Positions 27,732 through 37,143 of a stretch of 64,000 nucleotides of DNA are shown here, piece by piece. Under the pieces are notes generated by a model that did no database searches, was not told the origin of the DNA, and worked only from the letters and a program-made list of their open reading frames with translations. Positions within the stretch are counted from its first letter, which is position 1. Every line of letters starts with the position of its first letter. Source of the DNA: Flammeovirga aprica JL-4. Lineage in GTDB: Bacteria > Bacteroidota > Bacteroidia > Cytophagales > Flammeovirgaceae. The position numbers and the translations under genes were made by a program. The stretch lies in the NCBI RefSeq assembly GCF_012844305.1, contig NZ_JABANE010000012.1, forward strand, positions 1 to 64,000. Reading direction: 5' to 3'.

Positions 27732-28814
27732 TTACCAAGCTTCAATCAAATCCACTAATCTGAAATACACTTCTTTTGAAATAGTAGGGAAGTTGGCAAT
27801 ACGTACTTGAGTCGCTTTATTAGGACCATATCCAGTACTGACTTCCAAACCTTGCTCTGAAAGATACGCCATTAAATCTTTAGCGTCACGTCCTTCTTTT
27901 ACTTCAATAACAATCACTGTTTTCGAACGAACTCTTTCTTCTTTTACAGCATAGTCCAAATCTTTATGAGCACCAACTGCGGCATAAAGTAACGAAGATT
28001 TGTAATCTGATTCACTTCTGATAATCTTCATTTCTCTGCGGATCATATCTTCACATACTTTACCTAAAGTATAGATGGCAATAGCATTAGGAGTAGCAGG
28101 TGTCATGTTTTTTGAAGCATTTTTCAACAACGTAAACATGTCATGGTAACCACCCATCAATCTTCCTTCTGCTTTCAGAGATTTGGCTCTGTCAACACAT
28201 TTTTCGTTGAAGATCCAAACACCCAAACCTGCAGGGCAACCCATTCCTTTTTGAACAGAAAAATATAAACTATCGATTTTTGTAAAATCAATATCCAGAT
28301 AAGGAATAGAAGAAACTGCGTCAATAGTAATCAAAGCATCAGGATTCTCTTCTCTGATTTTGTAAATATCTTCTACAGGAAACTGAACCCCTGTACTTGT
28401 CTCATTTTGAGTAATAGAGATCAAGTCTACATCTGCATCAATTTTATGATCTGCTTCAGAAAAACCTTCACCTAATGGTTTCTCGATTTTTTGAGTTTGA
28501 TGTCCCCAAGCTTCCGCAAAAGCATGAAAACGTTCTGAAAAGGAGCCATTTACAAAATGAGCACTTTTTTTAGCAATGCAGTCCTGCGCTAGTCTTTCCC
28601 ATACTTCTGTTGCCGAACCTGTGAAAACCACATGGTAATCTTCTGGTACGCCCAACATTTCTTTCACCTGCTTTACTGTAAAAGCAAAGATCTCTTGAAA
28701 TGCACCACTACGGTGGGAGATGACAGCAACATTATCTTTTAAAGCTTGTTGAATATGCTGCTCTACAGTAAAATACAGCTCACTTGGTCCTGCTGTTAGA
28801 TGAAACTTCTTCAT
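27732..28814 (-). CDS. class V aminotransferase (phosphoserine/alanine-glyoxylate type)
   Basis: 360 residues, a PLP-dependent fold type I enzyme. The opening KKFHLTAGPSELY, the substrate-binding HRSGAFQEI and the PLP lysine in YFSVQKGMGCPAG are characteristic of class V enzymes near SerC and alanine-glyoxylate aminotransferase. The likely reaction is phosphoserine:2-oxoglutarate transamination in serine synthesis, but the sequence is not a classical SerC and the substrate is uncertain. The GT9 gene is 41 bp upstream on the same strand; co-transcription is possible. Confidence 0.78.
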   Translation of the reverse strand: MKKFHLTAGPSELYFTVEQHIQQALKDNVAVISHRSGAFQEIFAFTVKQVKEMLGVPEDYHVVFTGSATEVWERLAQDCIAKKSAHFVNGSFSERFHAFAEAWGHQTQKIEKPLGEGFSEADHKIDADVDLISITQNETSTGVQFPVEDIYKIREENPDALITIDAVSSIPYLDIDFTKIDSLYFSVQKGMGCPAGLGVWIFNEKCVDRAKSLKAEGRLMGGYHDMFTLLKNASKNMTPATPNAIAIYTLGKVCEDMIRREMKIIRSESDYKSSLLYAAVGAHKDLDYAVKEERVRSKTVIVIEVKEGRDAKDLMAYLSEQGLEVSTGYGPNKATQVRIANFPTISKEVYFRLVDLIEAW

Positions 28815-28855
28815 ATTTGTCTGTTTAGTTAGGTTTTAAGTACAAAGACAAGTAC

Positions 28856-29863
28856 TTATGCCTCTTTTTTTTTCCAATCGGAAATGAGTAATTCGTTTGT
28901 ATCAATATCCATTGAACACTTGAAGTGACCTTTTGGACATTTTTTATGACCGTGTATACCACAAGGTCTGCAATCGAGTTTTTCTTTGATTTCCACAATT
29001 CTCGAGTTGGAGGATAAAGGTCCAAAACCAAATTCTGGAATAGTAGAACAAAAAATGGCCGTGACAGGGGCGTTCATAGAAGAAGCCATATGCTGAGGAG
29101 CGGAATCATTGACATAATTCATCACTGCTCCTTTCATCAGTGCGGCAGACTGCAGAAAAGATAGCTTACCAGCCCAATTGCACAAATTACCTCGATCTAC
29201 TTTTTCTACAATCTCATCACAAAGATCTCTGTCTCCAGGTCCTCCGATCAGAATAATAGCTGTATCTTCTGGCACCTTATTGATAAACTCTACCCATTTA
29301 TCTTTGTGATGCTGTTTTGTGTACCATACAGAACTAGGACCCATTGTGACATATTTCCCTTCGAATTTGGCTTTATCATAATCAATTTCTCTAGGATATA
29401 ATTTTGGTCCCACAAATTCAGCATCCGTTATATCTTCTATCAAAGACAAATAACGGCTCACTTCGTGATGTTCTCTTTCTCTCCCCACTCCCACTTCGTA
29501 CGACTGCTTAATTGAAAAGAACGTACTAAAAGGATTTTTGTCGAAACCTGCAGTAGATTTTGCAGAAGACAAAAAAGTCATCAAGCCTGTGGAAAAAAAG
29601 CGTTGCAAATTGATCACACGATCATATTTACGGCGTCTTATTTCCGCAGCGACCTTCAGAAGGTTTTTATTTTTATCTACTTTCTTATTCCAAATAATAA
29701 CTTCGTTGATATGAGGATTGTTTCTCAATAATCCTTCATTCCCATTTCTTACCACAAAATCGATAGACGACTCAGGGTAAAATTTTATCAACTTCTCCAC
29801 AACGGCAGTTGCCATAATGACATCTCCGATAAATGCCGTTTGGATCACTAAGAATTTTTTCAT
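28856..29863 (-). CDS. glycosyltransferase family 9 (heptosyltransferase-like)
   Basis: 335 residues. The N-terminus KKFLVIQTAFIGDVIMATAVVEKL and the C-terminal half (GGPGDRDLCDEI, NYVNDSAPQHMASSMNAPV) are those of GT9 enzymes, which add heptose or a related sugar from a nucleotide donor to lipopolysaccharide core at the inner face of the membrane. Near the end there is a cysteine-rich segment (DCRPCGIHGHKKCPKGHFKC) found in many family members and probably metal-binding. The class V aminotransferase gene follows after 41 bp. Confidence 0.87.
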   Translation of the reverse strand: MKKFLVIQTAFIGDVIMATAVVEKLIKFYPESSIDFVVRNGNEGLLRNNPHINEVIIWNKKVDKNKNLLKVAAEIRRRKYDRVINLQRFFSTGLMTFLSSAKSTAGFDKNPFSTFFSIKQSYEVGVGREREHHEVSRYLSLIEDITDAEFVGPKLYPREIDYDKAKFEGKYVTMGPSSVWYTKQHHKDKWVEFINKVPEDTAIILIGGPGDRDLCDEIVEKVDRGNLCNWAGKLSFLQSAALMKGAVMNYVNDSAPQHMASSMNAPVTAIFCSTIPEFGFGPLSSNSRIVEIKEKLDCRPCGIHGHKKCPKGHFKCSMDIDTNELLISDWKKKEA

Positions 29864-30068
29864 GCCGTAAAAATCTCATTTCATAATGAATATTGCAATA
29901 AATGAAGTCTTAATCTGCAAAAAATATGGTCAGTTATCCTCTACAATAATTGTTCAATTATTAAGCTCAAAAAGAATAGGTTAATAATCAGCGTTATAAA
30001 ACTTCTTTTTAAATCCTTTTTTACTCCCTATCTTCATACTTGATTTAGGTAAAAGTAAGTGCCCATTC

Positions 30069-31337
30069 ATGAAATCATTCGAAGAGTTTAAAAGTCATTT
30101 CAAAGAAAATATTGCCGATCAGCTAGATCAGATTGAAGACAAAAGGTATTATATGCACAATAAACGTCTACAGTTTGGAGGCTTGACAATGCTGTTGATT
30201 TCCTTTGCTTTGATGCTGATGTATCTAGATCAGATAAACGAATACGGGGTATACTTTATGTGTATTTTCGCTCCACTTACTTCCATGAATTATTTTAAGA
30301 ATAATTTCCATGATGACAGCATTGAAGTTGAATATAAGGAAGTGGTAGTCAGAGAAATGATCCGCTTTATGGACAACAGTTTAAGGTACTCTCCTCAAGG
30401 TTTCATTCCTCTAAAACAATGGATTGAAAGCGGTGTAAATCCTACAATACCTGACGATTACGATGGTGATGACTTAATTGAAGGCTCTATAGAAGGCACT
30501 TCACTTCAGATGTCGGAAGTAATGGTTCGTCATCTATTACCTCCGACAAAGAAATGGTATGTCAACAAAAAAAAGAAGCAGAAGGAAAAATACCAGAAAG
30601 AATTCCATGGCTTTTTCATGATCATTGAGCTCGACAACCCTCCTGATACAGATATTTATATTTTTGAAGATCATATTCAAAAGAACTGGGGACATGTAGG
30701 CCGGCTGATCGAGGAAAAAGACGACCGCTATGGAAGGTACATTCCAATTAAGGACCCTGAATTCAGAAAATTCTTTAAAGTATACGCCAATAACAGAGCT
30801 GCTGCAGAGAAATCGTTAAAAGATGATTTTATAAAAAGGCTCTATAAAATCAGAAAACATTTTAAAGCGAAGGTGAACTGCGTAATGAAGGGGGGAAAAC
30901 TTTATGTTTTTCTTGATATCCGAAAAGAATTATTCAAGGTAGACACTACACATTCCCTCAAAAGGTCATTTATTCTAAAAGAGCTTTACCGTGATATGGA
31001 AATGATTTTGACAGTAGCACAGACACTCAATGATCCCATTCCTGAAGAAGCTCCTCCAACACAGATCAATAACAACTTTGGTGATTCTACTGAAGATGAT
31101 CATGTTTATGATGACGCTCCTGTTCAAGATGAAGCAATTATACACGACAGTGAATCTTTCCTTGAAGAAGAAGAACAGTTTGGTGAAGACCCTGATGAAG
31201 AGTATGAAGAAGAGTTTGGTGAGGATTACACAGCCTCACAACAACAACTTTTCGGAGCCAGCAGTGACGGTGAAACCCCTCAATTCAATTTAGACGACTT
31301 TGAAAATGAGGATTATTATGAAGAGGATGACGACTAA
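30069..31337 (+). CDS. DUF3137 membrane protein with acidic tail
   Basis: 422 residues with two adjacent membrane helices (about 35-75) and then a soluble domain (about 85-320). Its order of motifs fits DUF3137: YSPQGFIPLKQWIESG, the GDDLIEGSIEGTSLQMSE segment and KDPEFRKFFKVYANNRAAAE. The last ~90 residues are strongly acidic and low in complexity (runs of EEE and DDD), likely disordered. DUF3137 has no established function. The gene precedes rbfA by 125 bp. Confidence 0.65.
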   Translation: MKSFEEFKSHFKENIADQLDQIEDKRYYMHNKRLQFGGLTMLLISFALMLMYLDQINEYGVYFMCIFAPLTSMNYFKNNFHDDSIEVEYKEVVVREMIRFMDNSLRYSPQGFIPLKQWIESGVNPTIPDDYDGDDLIEGSIEGTSLQMSEVMVRHLLPPTKKWYVNKKKKQKEKYQKEFHGFFMIIELDNPPDTDIYIFEDHIQKNWGHVGRLIEEKDDRYGRYIPIKDPEFRKFFKVYANNRAAAEKSLKDDFIKRLYKIRKHFKAKVNCVMKGGKLYVFLDIRKELFKVDTTHSLKRSFILKELYRDMEMILTVAQTLNDPIPEEAPPTQINNNFGDSTEDDHVYDDAPVQDEAIIHDSESFLEEEEQFGEDPDEEYEEEFGEDYTASQQQLFGASSDGETPQFNLDDFENEDYYEEDDD

Positions 31338-31399
31338 ACCTCATTTTATGTATGGCATCTCTTATTTTTTTCCGAAATTTGCACAATACGAAAGTATAA

Positions 31400-31438
31400 A
31401 AAGCCTCTCACCCTACTTTTCTTAGTTTATGAGGCTTT
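31400..31438 (+). terminator. hairpin between the DUF3137 gene and rbfA
   Basis: AAAGCCTC (31400-31407) pairs with GAGGCTTT (31431-31438) around a 23-nt loop. No U-run follows, so it is a weak terminator or a leader structure of rbfA. Confidence 0.45.
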
Positions 31439-31462
31439 AAAATAAATTAGATCACAAGGAAA

Positions 31463-31855
31463 ATGGACAGTAAAAGACAACATAAATTTTCTCGTTTAAT
31501 CCAGAAAGATCTAGGCGAAATTTTTCAACAGAATTCAGTTTCTATGTTCGGAGGTGCTTTTATCTCTGTTACACACGTTGAAATTTCTCCTGACTTAGGT
31601 TTGGCGAAAGTATATTTAAGCTTTTTGTTAACGAAAGATCCTGAAGGAAAAGTTGAGGAGATTGAGGAACAAAATAAATCAATTCGTAACCTATTGGCAC
31701 AACGTATCCGTCATCAGGCAAGAGTAATTCCTGAATTACGCTTCTACTATGACAATACTGCTGAGGAAGCAGAGAAAATTGATAAGTTATTTGAAAACAT
31801 CGACATTCCTGAGAAAAAAGAGGATGACGATGATGACGATATCTACACACGTTAA
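31463..31855 (+). CDS. rbfA: ribosome-binding factor A
   Basis: 130 residues, near the family length. The opening RQHKFSRLIQKDLGEIFQQ, the KH-type core (VTHVEISPDLGLAKVYLSF) and RIRHQARVIPELRFYYD are diagnostic. RbfA binds the 30S subunit and assists late maturation of 16S rRNA, notably in the cold. The C-terminus is a run of Asp residues (KKEDDDDDDIYTR). A terminator with a 10-bp stem follows at once, so the gene is monocistronic or the last of its unit. Confidence 0.93.
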   Translation: MDSKRQHKFSRLIQKDLGEIFQQNSVSMFGGAFISVTHVEISPDLGLAKVYLSFLLTKDPEGKVEEIEEQNKSIRNLLAQRIRHQARVIPELRFYYDNTAEEAEKIDKLFENIDIPEKKEDDDDDDIYTR

Positions 31856-31861
31856 TTTTTG

Positions 31862-31905
31862 AAGAGCATGTTTGAGCGGCTTCACTGTTCAGACATGCTC
31901 TTTGT
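31862..31905 (+). terminator. terminator of rbfA
   Basis: AAGAGCATGT (31862-31871) pairs with ACATGCTCTT (31893-31902), with extra TTGA/TCAG pairing inside, followed by a T-rich tract. Confidence 0.8.
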
Positions 31906-31966
31906 GTTGTAATCTCAATAGCAACACCTACTTTTTTTTGAATTTATAGGATATACTTAGCAGAAA

Positions 31967-33379
31967 ATGCTGTCATTTTTTAAGATCAACGACCCCTTAC
32001 GGTTAATCATTCTTTTGTTCCTTATGATCATCATCCGCCTTCCAATTTGGATGGGTGATATTCCTTTGCTTTCTGACGAAATTCATTGGTTTACACTGGG
32101 CGACAAACTTGCCGAAGGGAATAGTATGTATGTAGACGTGTGGGACAATATCGCCCCGCTGTCAGCAGGTTTTTACTGGGTGATCGCCTCTTTATTTGGC
32201 ACATCACAAGCGATCTTTTTTGGTTTTGCTGCGTTTCTGACCTTAATACAATCCTATCTATTCAACTTGATGATGAACAGAAGTGAAGCCTATAAACAAA
32301 AAACGTTTATTCCGGGCCTTATGTATCTGCTCTTCTCCAACCTCAGCTACGATTTCATGACCCTTTCCCCAACACTCATCTCTCTGACCTTTCTCCTGTT
32401 TGGTTTGAGAAATTTACTGAGAATGGAAAGGACTGATGTCGAGCAAAGTATTTTAAATACGGGTATTTTCTTTGGATTAGCCTCTTTGGCTTATATGCCC
32501 TCCTTCTCTTTTCTTTTGATGGGTATTTTTGCATTAGCCACATTCAGGGTGTCCTCATTTAATAGGCTTTTCCTTGCCTTCGTAGGTTTTACAATTGTGT
32601 GGGGAAGTTATTTAGTATACCTGTACTATATTGACGGGCTAGAAGAGTTTGTAAACCTCTGCATGATTGCCATCCCAGATTTAAAGCATGACTTCCAATT
32701 GACATGGGAACAGATGCTGATGCTCGCTGTCATTCCTGCAGTGATTTTATTATTAGGAATGTTCAAAACCTTCAGCTACAATGCTTTCATTAATTCTCAG
32801 CAAAACATCCAACAACTGATGCTGATTTGGGTGATTACAGCCACTTTGAGTATTGTATTCTCTTCTTTCACTATTTCTTATCAACTGATTTTATACGTTC
32901 CCGCACTTAGCTTTTTCAGTGCTCATGAACTATTGATCATCCGTAAAAAACTATTAGCAGAAATCACTCTCTGGACGTATTCTCTATTGTTTTTAACCCT
33001 CATGATAGGAACAGCCTTCGATATTTTACCAAAGAAAATTGCATCTCCTTACCAAAATGCATGGGCTACAAACGTTCCCGACCTCAAAGAATATGGCGAT
33101 AAATTACTTGTTTTCGGTATGGACTACAAGTACTATAAAGATCATAAACTCGCAACACCTTACCTTAATTATAATGTAAGCCGTCAATTCTTCAAGAAAA
33201 TTGACAATTATGATGAAATCCGAACGATCTACAATGCTTTTGAAAAAGATATGCCTGATGTAATTGTAGATACTAATGGAGATGGACAAAAACTACTGGA
33301 TTATATCACTATCATTCAGAAACAATATGAAAAAGTAGAACTTGAAAATGGTTTAATTATATTCTCAAAAATAAAATAG
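31967..33379 (+). CDS. GT-C-like polytopic membrane protein
   Basis: 470 residues with ten or more membrane segments. The first periplasmic loop carries LSDEIHWFTLGDKLAEGNSM and then DVWDNIAPLSAG, the acidic-residue arrangement of GT-C/PMT-type glycosyltransferases that use lipid-linked sugars. A short periplasmic C-terminal domain (about 385-470) follows. It may glycosylate a lipid or protein at the outer face of the inner membrane. The donor and acceptor are unknown, and an assignment to a specific GT family is not safe by eye. Confidence 0.6.
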   Translation: MLSFFKINDPLRLIILLFLMIIIRLPIWMGDIPLLSDEIHWFTLGDKLAEGNSMYVDVWDNIAPLSAGFYWVIASLFGTSQAIFFGFAAFLTLIQSYLFNLMMNRSEAYKQKTFIPGLMYLLFSNLSYDFMTLSPTLISLTFLLFGLRNLLRMERTDVEQSILNTGIFFGLASLAYMPSFSFLLMGIFALATFRVSSFNRLFLAFVGFTIVWGSYLVYLYYIDGLEEFVNLCMIAIPDLKHDFQLTWEQMLMLAVIPAVILLLGMFKTFSYNAFINSQQNIQQLMLIWVITATLSIVFSSFTISYQLILYVPALSFFSAHELLIIRKKLLAEITLWTYSLLFLTLMIGTAFDILPKKIASPYQNAWATNVPDLKEYGDKLLVFGMDYKYYKDHKLATPYLNYNVSRQFFKKIDNYDEIRTIYNAFEKDMPDVIVDTNGDGQKLLDYITIIQKQYEKVELENGLIIFSKIK

Positions 33380-33898
33380 TCACATTTTATTTATCAAAGT
33401 AAAATACAATCAACCTTTTACTTCATATTAAAGTAATAAACAGCAGGAATTTAAACTACCATAACATCCTCATAAAGAGTAAAATACCCTTCTATTTCCA
33501 CACTCTTCTTGATAAAAGTTTTTGATTGAAGAAACTAATTTTCGTTAGCTCAAATTGAGGGTTATTTCCTTTCAAATTCTATTCATTTTATCATAACAGT
33601 ATTCTATTCTGTAATGCTAATTTCCTCAATTACTTCTCGTTTAAGAGAAGAAAATCACTCTTTTCATTTAGTATTCATATATAAATTCCTCATTCATTAA
33701 TGATTTATCTTTATTGATTTAACGAATTATATATTACTTTGCACACAGTTTCTAAATAAGAACTCTCTTTTCACATTACGATCTAAATAATTTTAAAAAA
33801 CCAATTAAATAATTCCAGCGAAATTTTTTTATCATCATACCTGTGAGGGAGAGGTAGATAATGGAAACCTAATAAAACTATATATTTCAAACACAACA
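33380..33898. other. long leader/intergenic region before the phosphoesterase gene
   Basis: 520 bp without a credible gene. It holds a promoter-like element at 33728-33742, a small hairpin (CTTCTC/GAGAAG, 33633-33650) and a ~155-nt leader with a purine-rich GTGAGGGAGAGG segment about 50 nt before the start codon. I do not recognise a riboswitch. Confidence 0.5.
33714..33742 (+). promoter_or_regulatory. putative promoter of the phosphoesterase gene
   Basis: The 15-mer TATATATTACTTTGC (33728-33742) is identical to one at 59945-59959, before the TRAP genes. Including the CGAAT before it, 20 of 21 positions agree. It resembles the Bacteroidota -7 element, and a TTG lies at 33714-33716. The long leader (about 155 nt) is unusual. 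Confidence 0.5.
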
Positions 33899-36800
33899 AT
33901 GAGAAATTTTCTATTACGCTCAATCTGTATTGCTACGTCAATACTGTTCGGGATTTCTTTGGCTTCTTATGCCTACACAGAAAAATACCGTCTTACACTA
34001 AGAGACAATCCAGCTACAACAATCACAATTGGATGGAACCAAGTTTCAGGCAGTAACCCAGTTGTTTACTATGGCACAACGGATTACGGCACTAATTACA
34101 GCTACTATTCAAACAGTAAAACAGTGGACAGATCCGTGTATTACAAAGGAATGAACAACCAATTTGCTCGTCTCACAGGACTAAAACCTAACACAGCGTA
34201 CTACTTTGTAATTAGAGATAGTCAAGGTACAAGTAAGCGTTACTGGTTTAAAACTGCACCTTCCTCTTCTTCCGAGAAGCTTTCTTTCGTGGCAGGAGGT
34301 GATTCTAGAAACAACCGTACACCCCGTCAAAATGCCAATAGGATTGTGGCAAGACTTCGTCCTCATGCGGTATTATTTGGAGGTGATATGACATCTTCGG
34401 GTACAGAATCAGAATGGCAAGACTGGTTTGATGACTGGCAACTGACCATTGGCAGTGATGGACGAATGATTCCAATCATCGCCGCTCGTGGTAACCACGA
34501 AAGTTCTAACAGCATGGTTTACACCTTATTTGATACTCCATCAAGCGATGTTTATTATGCCATCACTTTCGGTACAGATCTTTTCAGAGCCTATACGCTT
34601 AATACTGAAATGTCAATCAGTGGTAATCAGACATCGTGGCTTGCTGATGACCTGGCTAGAAATTCCAATGTCACTTGGAAATCTGCTCAGTACCACAAAC
34701 CAATGCGCCCGCATGTAAGCAGTAAGTCTGAAGGAAACACACAATACAGTAGCTGGGCCAATTTATTTTATCAGAACAATGTAAAGCTTGTAGTGGAATG
34801 TGATGCTCACACTGTAAAAACAACATGGCCAGTTAGACCATCTACAAGCAGTGGAAGCGATGAAGGTTTCGTTAGAGACGATGTAAATGGTACAGTATAT
34901 ACCGGTGAAGGATGTTGGGGTGCTCCTTTACGTTCTAACAACGATAACAAAGCGTGGACAAGAAACAGTGGTATGTTCAATCAAGTCAAATGGATATTCA
35001 TTGAAAAATCAAAAATTGAAATCAGAACCATCAGAGTAGACAACGCCTATTACGTTGGCACTGTAAGTGATAATAATATTTTTACCGCACCATCTAACCT
35101 TGATATCTGGTCTCCATCAAATGGCTCAGTGGTCACTATCCGTAATGCTAATGCGGGCCTTCCTGATATTGGTTTGATTTCACCTGCTGATCAACAATAC
35201 TACACTTCTCCACAAACTATTACGCTTAGTGCTTCAGCAAGTGACAGTGATGGTAGTATTTCTAGCGTTCGATTTTATATCAATGGAAATTACGTAGGAC
35301 AAGATTACTCTACTCCTTACCAAGTAAATTATGCTATTCCTGCAGATGGAAATTATACATTTACTGCCATTGCAGAGGACAACGAGGGTAATTCTAAAAC
35401 TTCTGAAACGAGAACATTTAATGTTGGCGTAGTTCAAAATACAATCAACGTCCGTATCAGTTCTGGAGATGATGACGTTGAAGAAAGCAGTGGAGGAACT
35501 ATGTATACTAACAGTTCAGATATTGAACTTGTATACGACGGAAGTAATCAAACTGTCGGTTTACGTTTCCAAGATTTAGCTATTCCACAAGGTGCTACGA
35601 TTAACACGGCCTACATTCAATTCACTACAGATGAAACGGGCGGGTCTTCTGGAACACTAACAATAAGAGCAGAAGATGTTAGTAATTCTTCAGCATTTAG
35701 TACTTCAAGCTACAATGTTTCTGGCAGGTCAAAAACATCAGCATCTGTCAATTGGTCTCCTTCAAGCTGGTCTTCTGTTGGTCAGTCAAGTACTTCTCAA
35801 CGTACTCCAAATTTAAAAACATTAATACAAGAAGTCGTGGACCGCTCTGGATGGTCAAGTGGTAACAACATGACTTTTATCATTAATGGTAATGGGGAAA
35901 GAACTGCAGAAGCTTATGAAGGATCAAGTTCTAGTGCAGCACTTTTAACAGTAAGCTACACTTATGGTAATACAACTACTCCTCCGGACTTCCATACTCT
36001 TTCTATAAGTGCATCCAACGGCATTGTTTCAAAATCACCTAATCAAAACAGTTTTGAAGATGGAACAAATGTGACTTTATCTGCTACTCCAAATAACGGT
36101 TATGAATTTATTGGATGGTCAGGAAGTTTATCAGGAAGTCAAAATCCTGTTACGGTGACAATGAATGCTTACAAATCAATAACAGCCAACTTCAGAGCAA
36201 TTGATAATGATACAGACCCTGTAGAAGTTACTATTTCAAAACGAGTAATTTCTAGTTATGATGATGCAGAAGAAGCTGAAAACGGTACAATGTACCTCAA
36301 CAGTTCAGATTTGGAATTAGTTTATGATTCTCATAATTCTGCTGGTTATCAAAAAGTAGGCATCCGTTTCCAATCACTTAATATTCCAAATGGAGCAAAT
36401 ATCACGGGTGCTTATATTCAATTCACAGTCGATGAGAATATCAATAACTCTGGTACACTTAGCATTTATGCTCAAGACCAAAGTAATGCAGGTTATTTTT
36501 CTTCATCTAGTTATGATATTTCATACAGACCAAAAACATCTGCTTATGTCAACTGGAACCCATCAACTTGGTCAACAGTAGGTAGTTCTGGTTCAGCACA
36601 GAGAACTCCTGATCTAAAATCGTTGGTACAAGAAGTCGTTAACCGTTCAGCTTGGACAGCAGGTAATCCAATGGCATTCATTATTGAAGGATATGGCAGA
36701 AGAGTAGCAGAATCATATGATGGTTCATCGAGTACTGCACCATTACTTGTGGTTACCTATGAAAGTGTTCCAGGTTCAAATGCTAGAAAATTTGTAGAAT

Positions 36801-37057
36801 TTGAAGAAGCGAAGGAGTTCATAGCTTATCCAAACCCAATGAGCCATATCTTAAACTTAGAGTTTGAAGCCATAATTCCAGGTCAGGTTCAAATCTCATT
36901 CTTTGATGCTTCAGGCAAACTTGTCAAAAATCATGGGGCAACAATTACAGTGGGGCACAATAAGGTCAAAGTGGTAACAGAAGGTTTGAAAGCAGGTACT
37001 TATACTGCTCAAATCATCGGGGCTGGAATTTCTAAAACTATCAAGTTGATAAAATAG
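33899..37057 (+). CDS. T9SS-exported multidomain metallophosphoesterase
   Basis: 1052 residues. In order: signal peptide (1-27); purple-acid-phosphatase-type N-terminal domain (about 28-120); calcineurin-like phosphoesterase (about 125-400) with GGDSR, GGDM and GNHES metal motifs; a bacterial Ig-like domain (about 425-510); two copies of a ~175-residue DNRLRE/CBM96-like beta domain (about 515-690 and 775-950) separated by an InlB-type repeat (about 697-765); and a T9SS type A sorting domain (YPNPMS...KTIKLIK, about 965-1052). The usual GHxH metal motif reads CDAHTVK, lacking the first His. It is likely a secreted or surface phosphatase or phosphodiesterase bound to polysaccharide. Confidence 0.85.
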   Translation: MRNFLLRSICIATSILFGISLASYAYTEKYRLTLRDNPATTITIGWNQVSGSNPVVYYGTTDYGTNYSYYSNSKTVDRSVYYKGMNNQFARLTGLKPNTAYYFVIRDSQGTSKRYWFKTAPSSSSEKLSFVAGGDSRNNRTPRQNANRIVARLRPHAVLFGGDMTSSGTESEWQDWFDDWQLTIGSDGRMIPIIAARGNHESSNSMVYTLFDTPSSDVYYAITFGTDLFRAYTLNTEMSISGNQTSWLADDLARNSNVTWKSAQYHKPMRPHVSSKSEGNTQYSSWANLFYQNNVKLVVECDAHTVKTTWPVRPSTSSGSDEGFVRDDVNGTVYTGEGCWGAPLRSNNDNKAWTRNSGMFNQVKWIFIEKSKIEIRTIRVDNAYYVGTVSDNNIFTAPSNLDIWSPSNGSVVTIRNANAGLPDIGLISPADQQYYTSPQTITLSASASDSDGSISSVRFYINGNYVGQDYSTPYQVNYAIPADGNYTFTAIAEDNEGNSKTSETRTFNVGVVQNTINVRISSGDDDVEESSGGTMYTNSSDIELVYDGSNQTVGLRFQDLAIPQGATINTAYIQFTTDETGGSSGTLTIRAEDVSNSSAFSTSSYNVSGRSKTSASVNWSPSSWSSVGQSSTSQRTPNLKTLIQEVVDRSGWSSGNNMTFIINGNGERTAEAYEGSSSSAALLTVSYTYGNTTTPPDFHTLSISASNGIVSKSPNQNSFEDGTNVTLSATPNNGYEFIGWSGSLSGSQNPVTVTMNAYKSITANFRAIDNDTDPVEVTISKRVISSYDDAEEAENGTMYLNSSDLELVYDSHNSAGYQKVGIRFQSLNIPNGANITGAYIQFTVDENINNSGTLSIYAQDQSNAGYFSSSSYDISYRPKTSAYVNWNPSTWSTVGSSGSAQRTPDLKSLVQEVVNRSAWTAGNPMAFIIEGYGRRVAESYDGSSSTAPLLVVTYESVPGSNARKFVEFEEAKEFIAYPNPMSHILNLEFEAIIPGQVQISFFDASGKLVKNHGATITVGHNKVKVVTEGLKAGTYTAQIIGAGISKTIKLIK

Positions 37058-37080
37058 AAATCACCATAATGTAATTCTCC

Positions 37081-37133
37081 ATCTCTGAGGGAATCATTTC
37101 AAATGCTTTTCTCGGAGATAGTCATTGTTTTTT
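37081..37133 (+). terminator. terminator of the phosphoesterase gene
   Basis: ATCTCTGAG (37081-37089) pairs with CTCGGAGAT (37111-37119, one G-U), and TTTTTT begins at 37128, just before the next start codon. Confidence 0.65.
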
Positions 37134-37143
37134 AAATAGACAT

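Noticed and set aside
33742..33898. Riboswitch in the long leader of the phosphoesterase gene
   Set aside because: No known riboswitch core or paired architecture seen; only a purine-rich patch.
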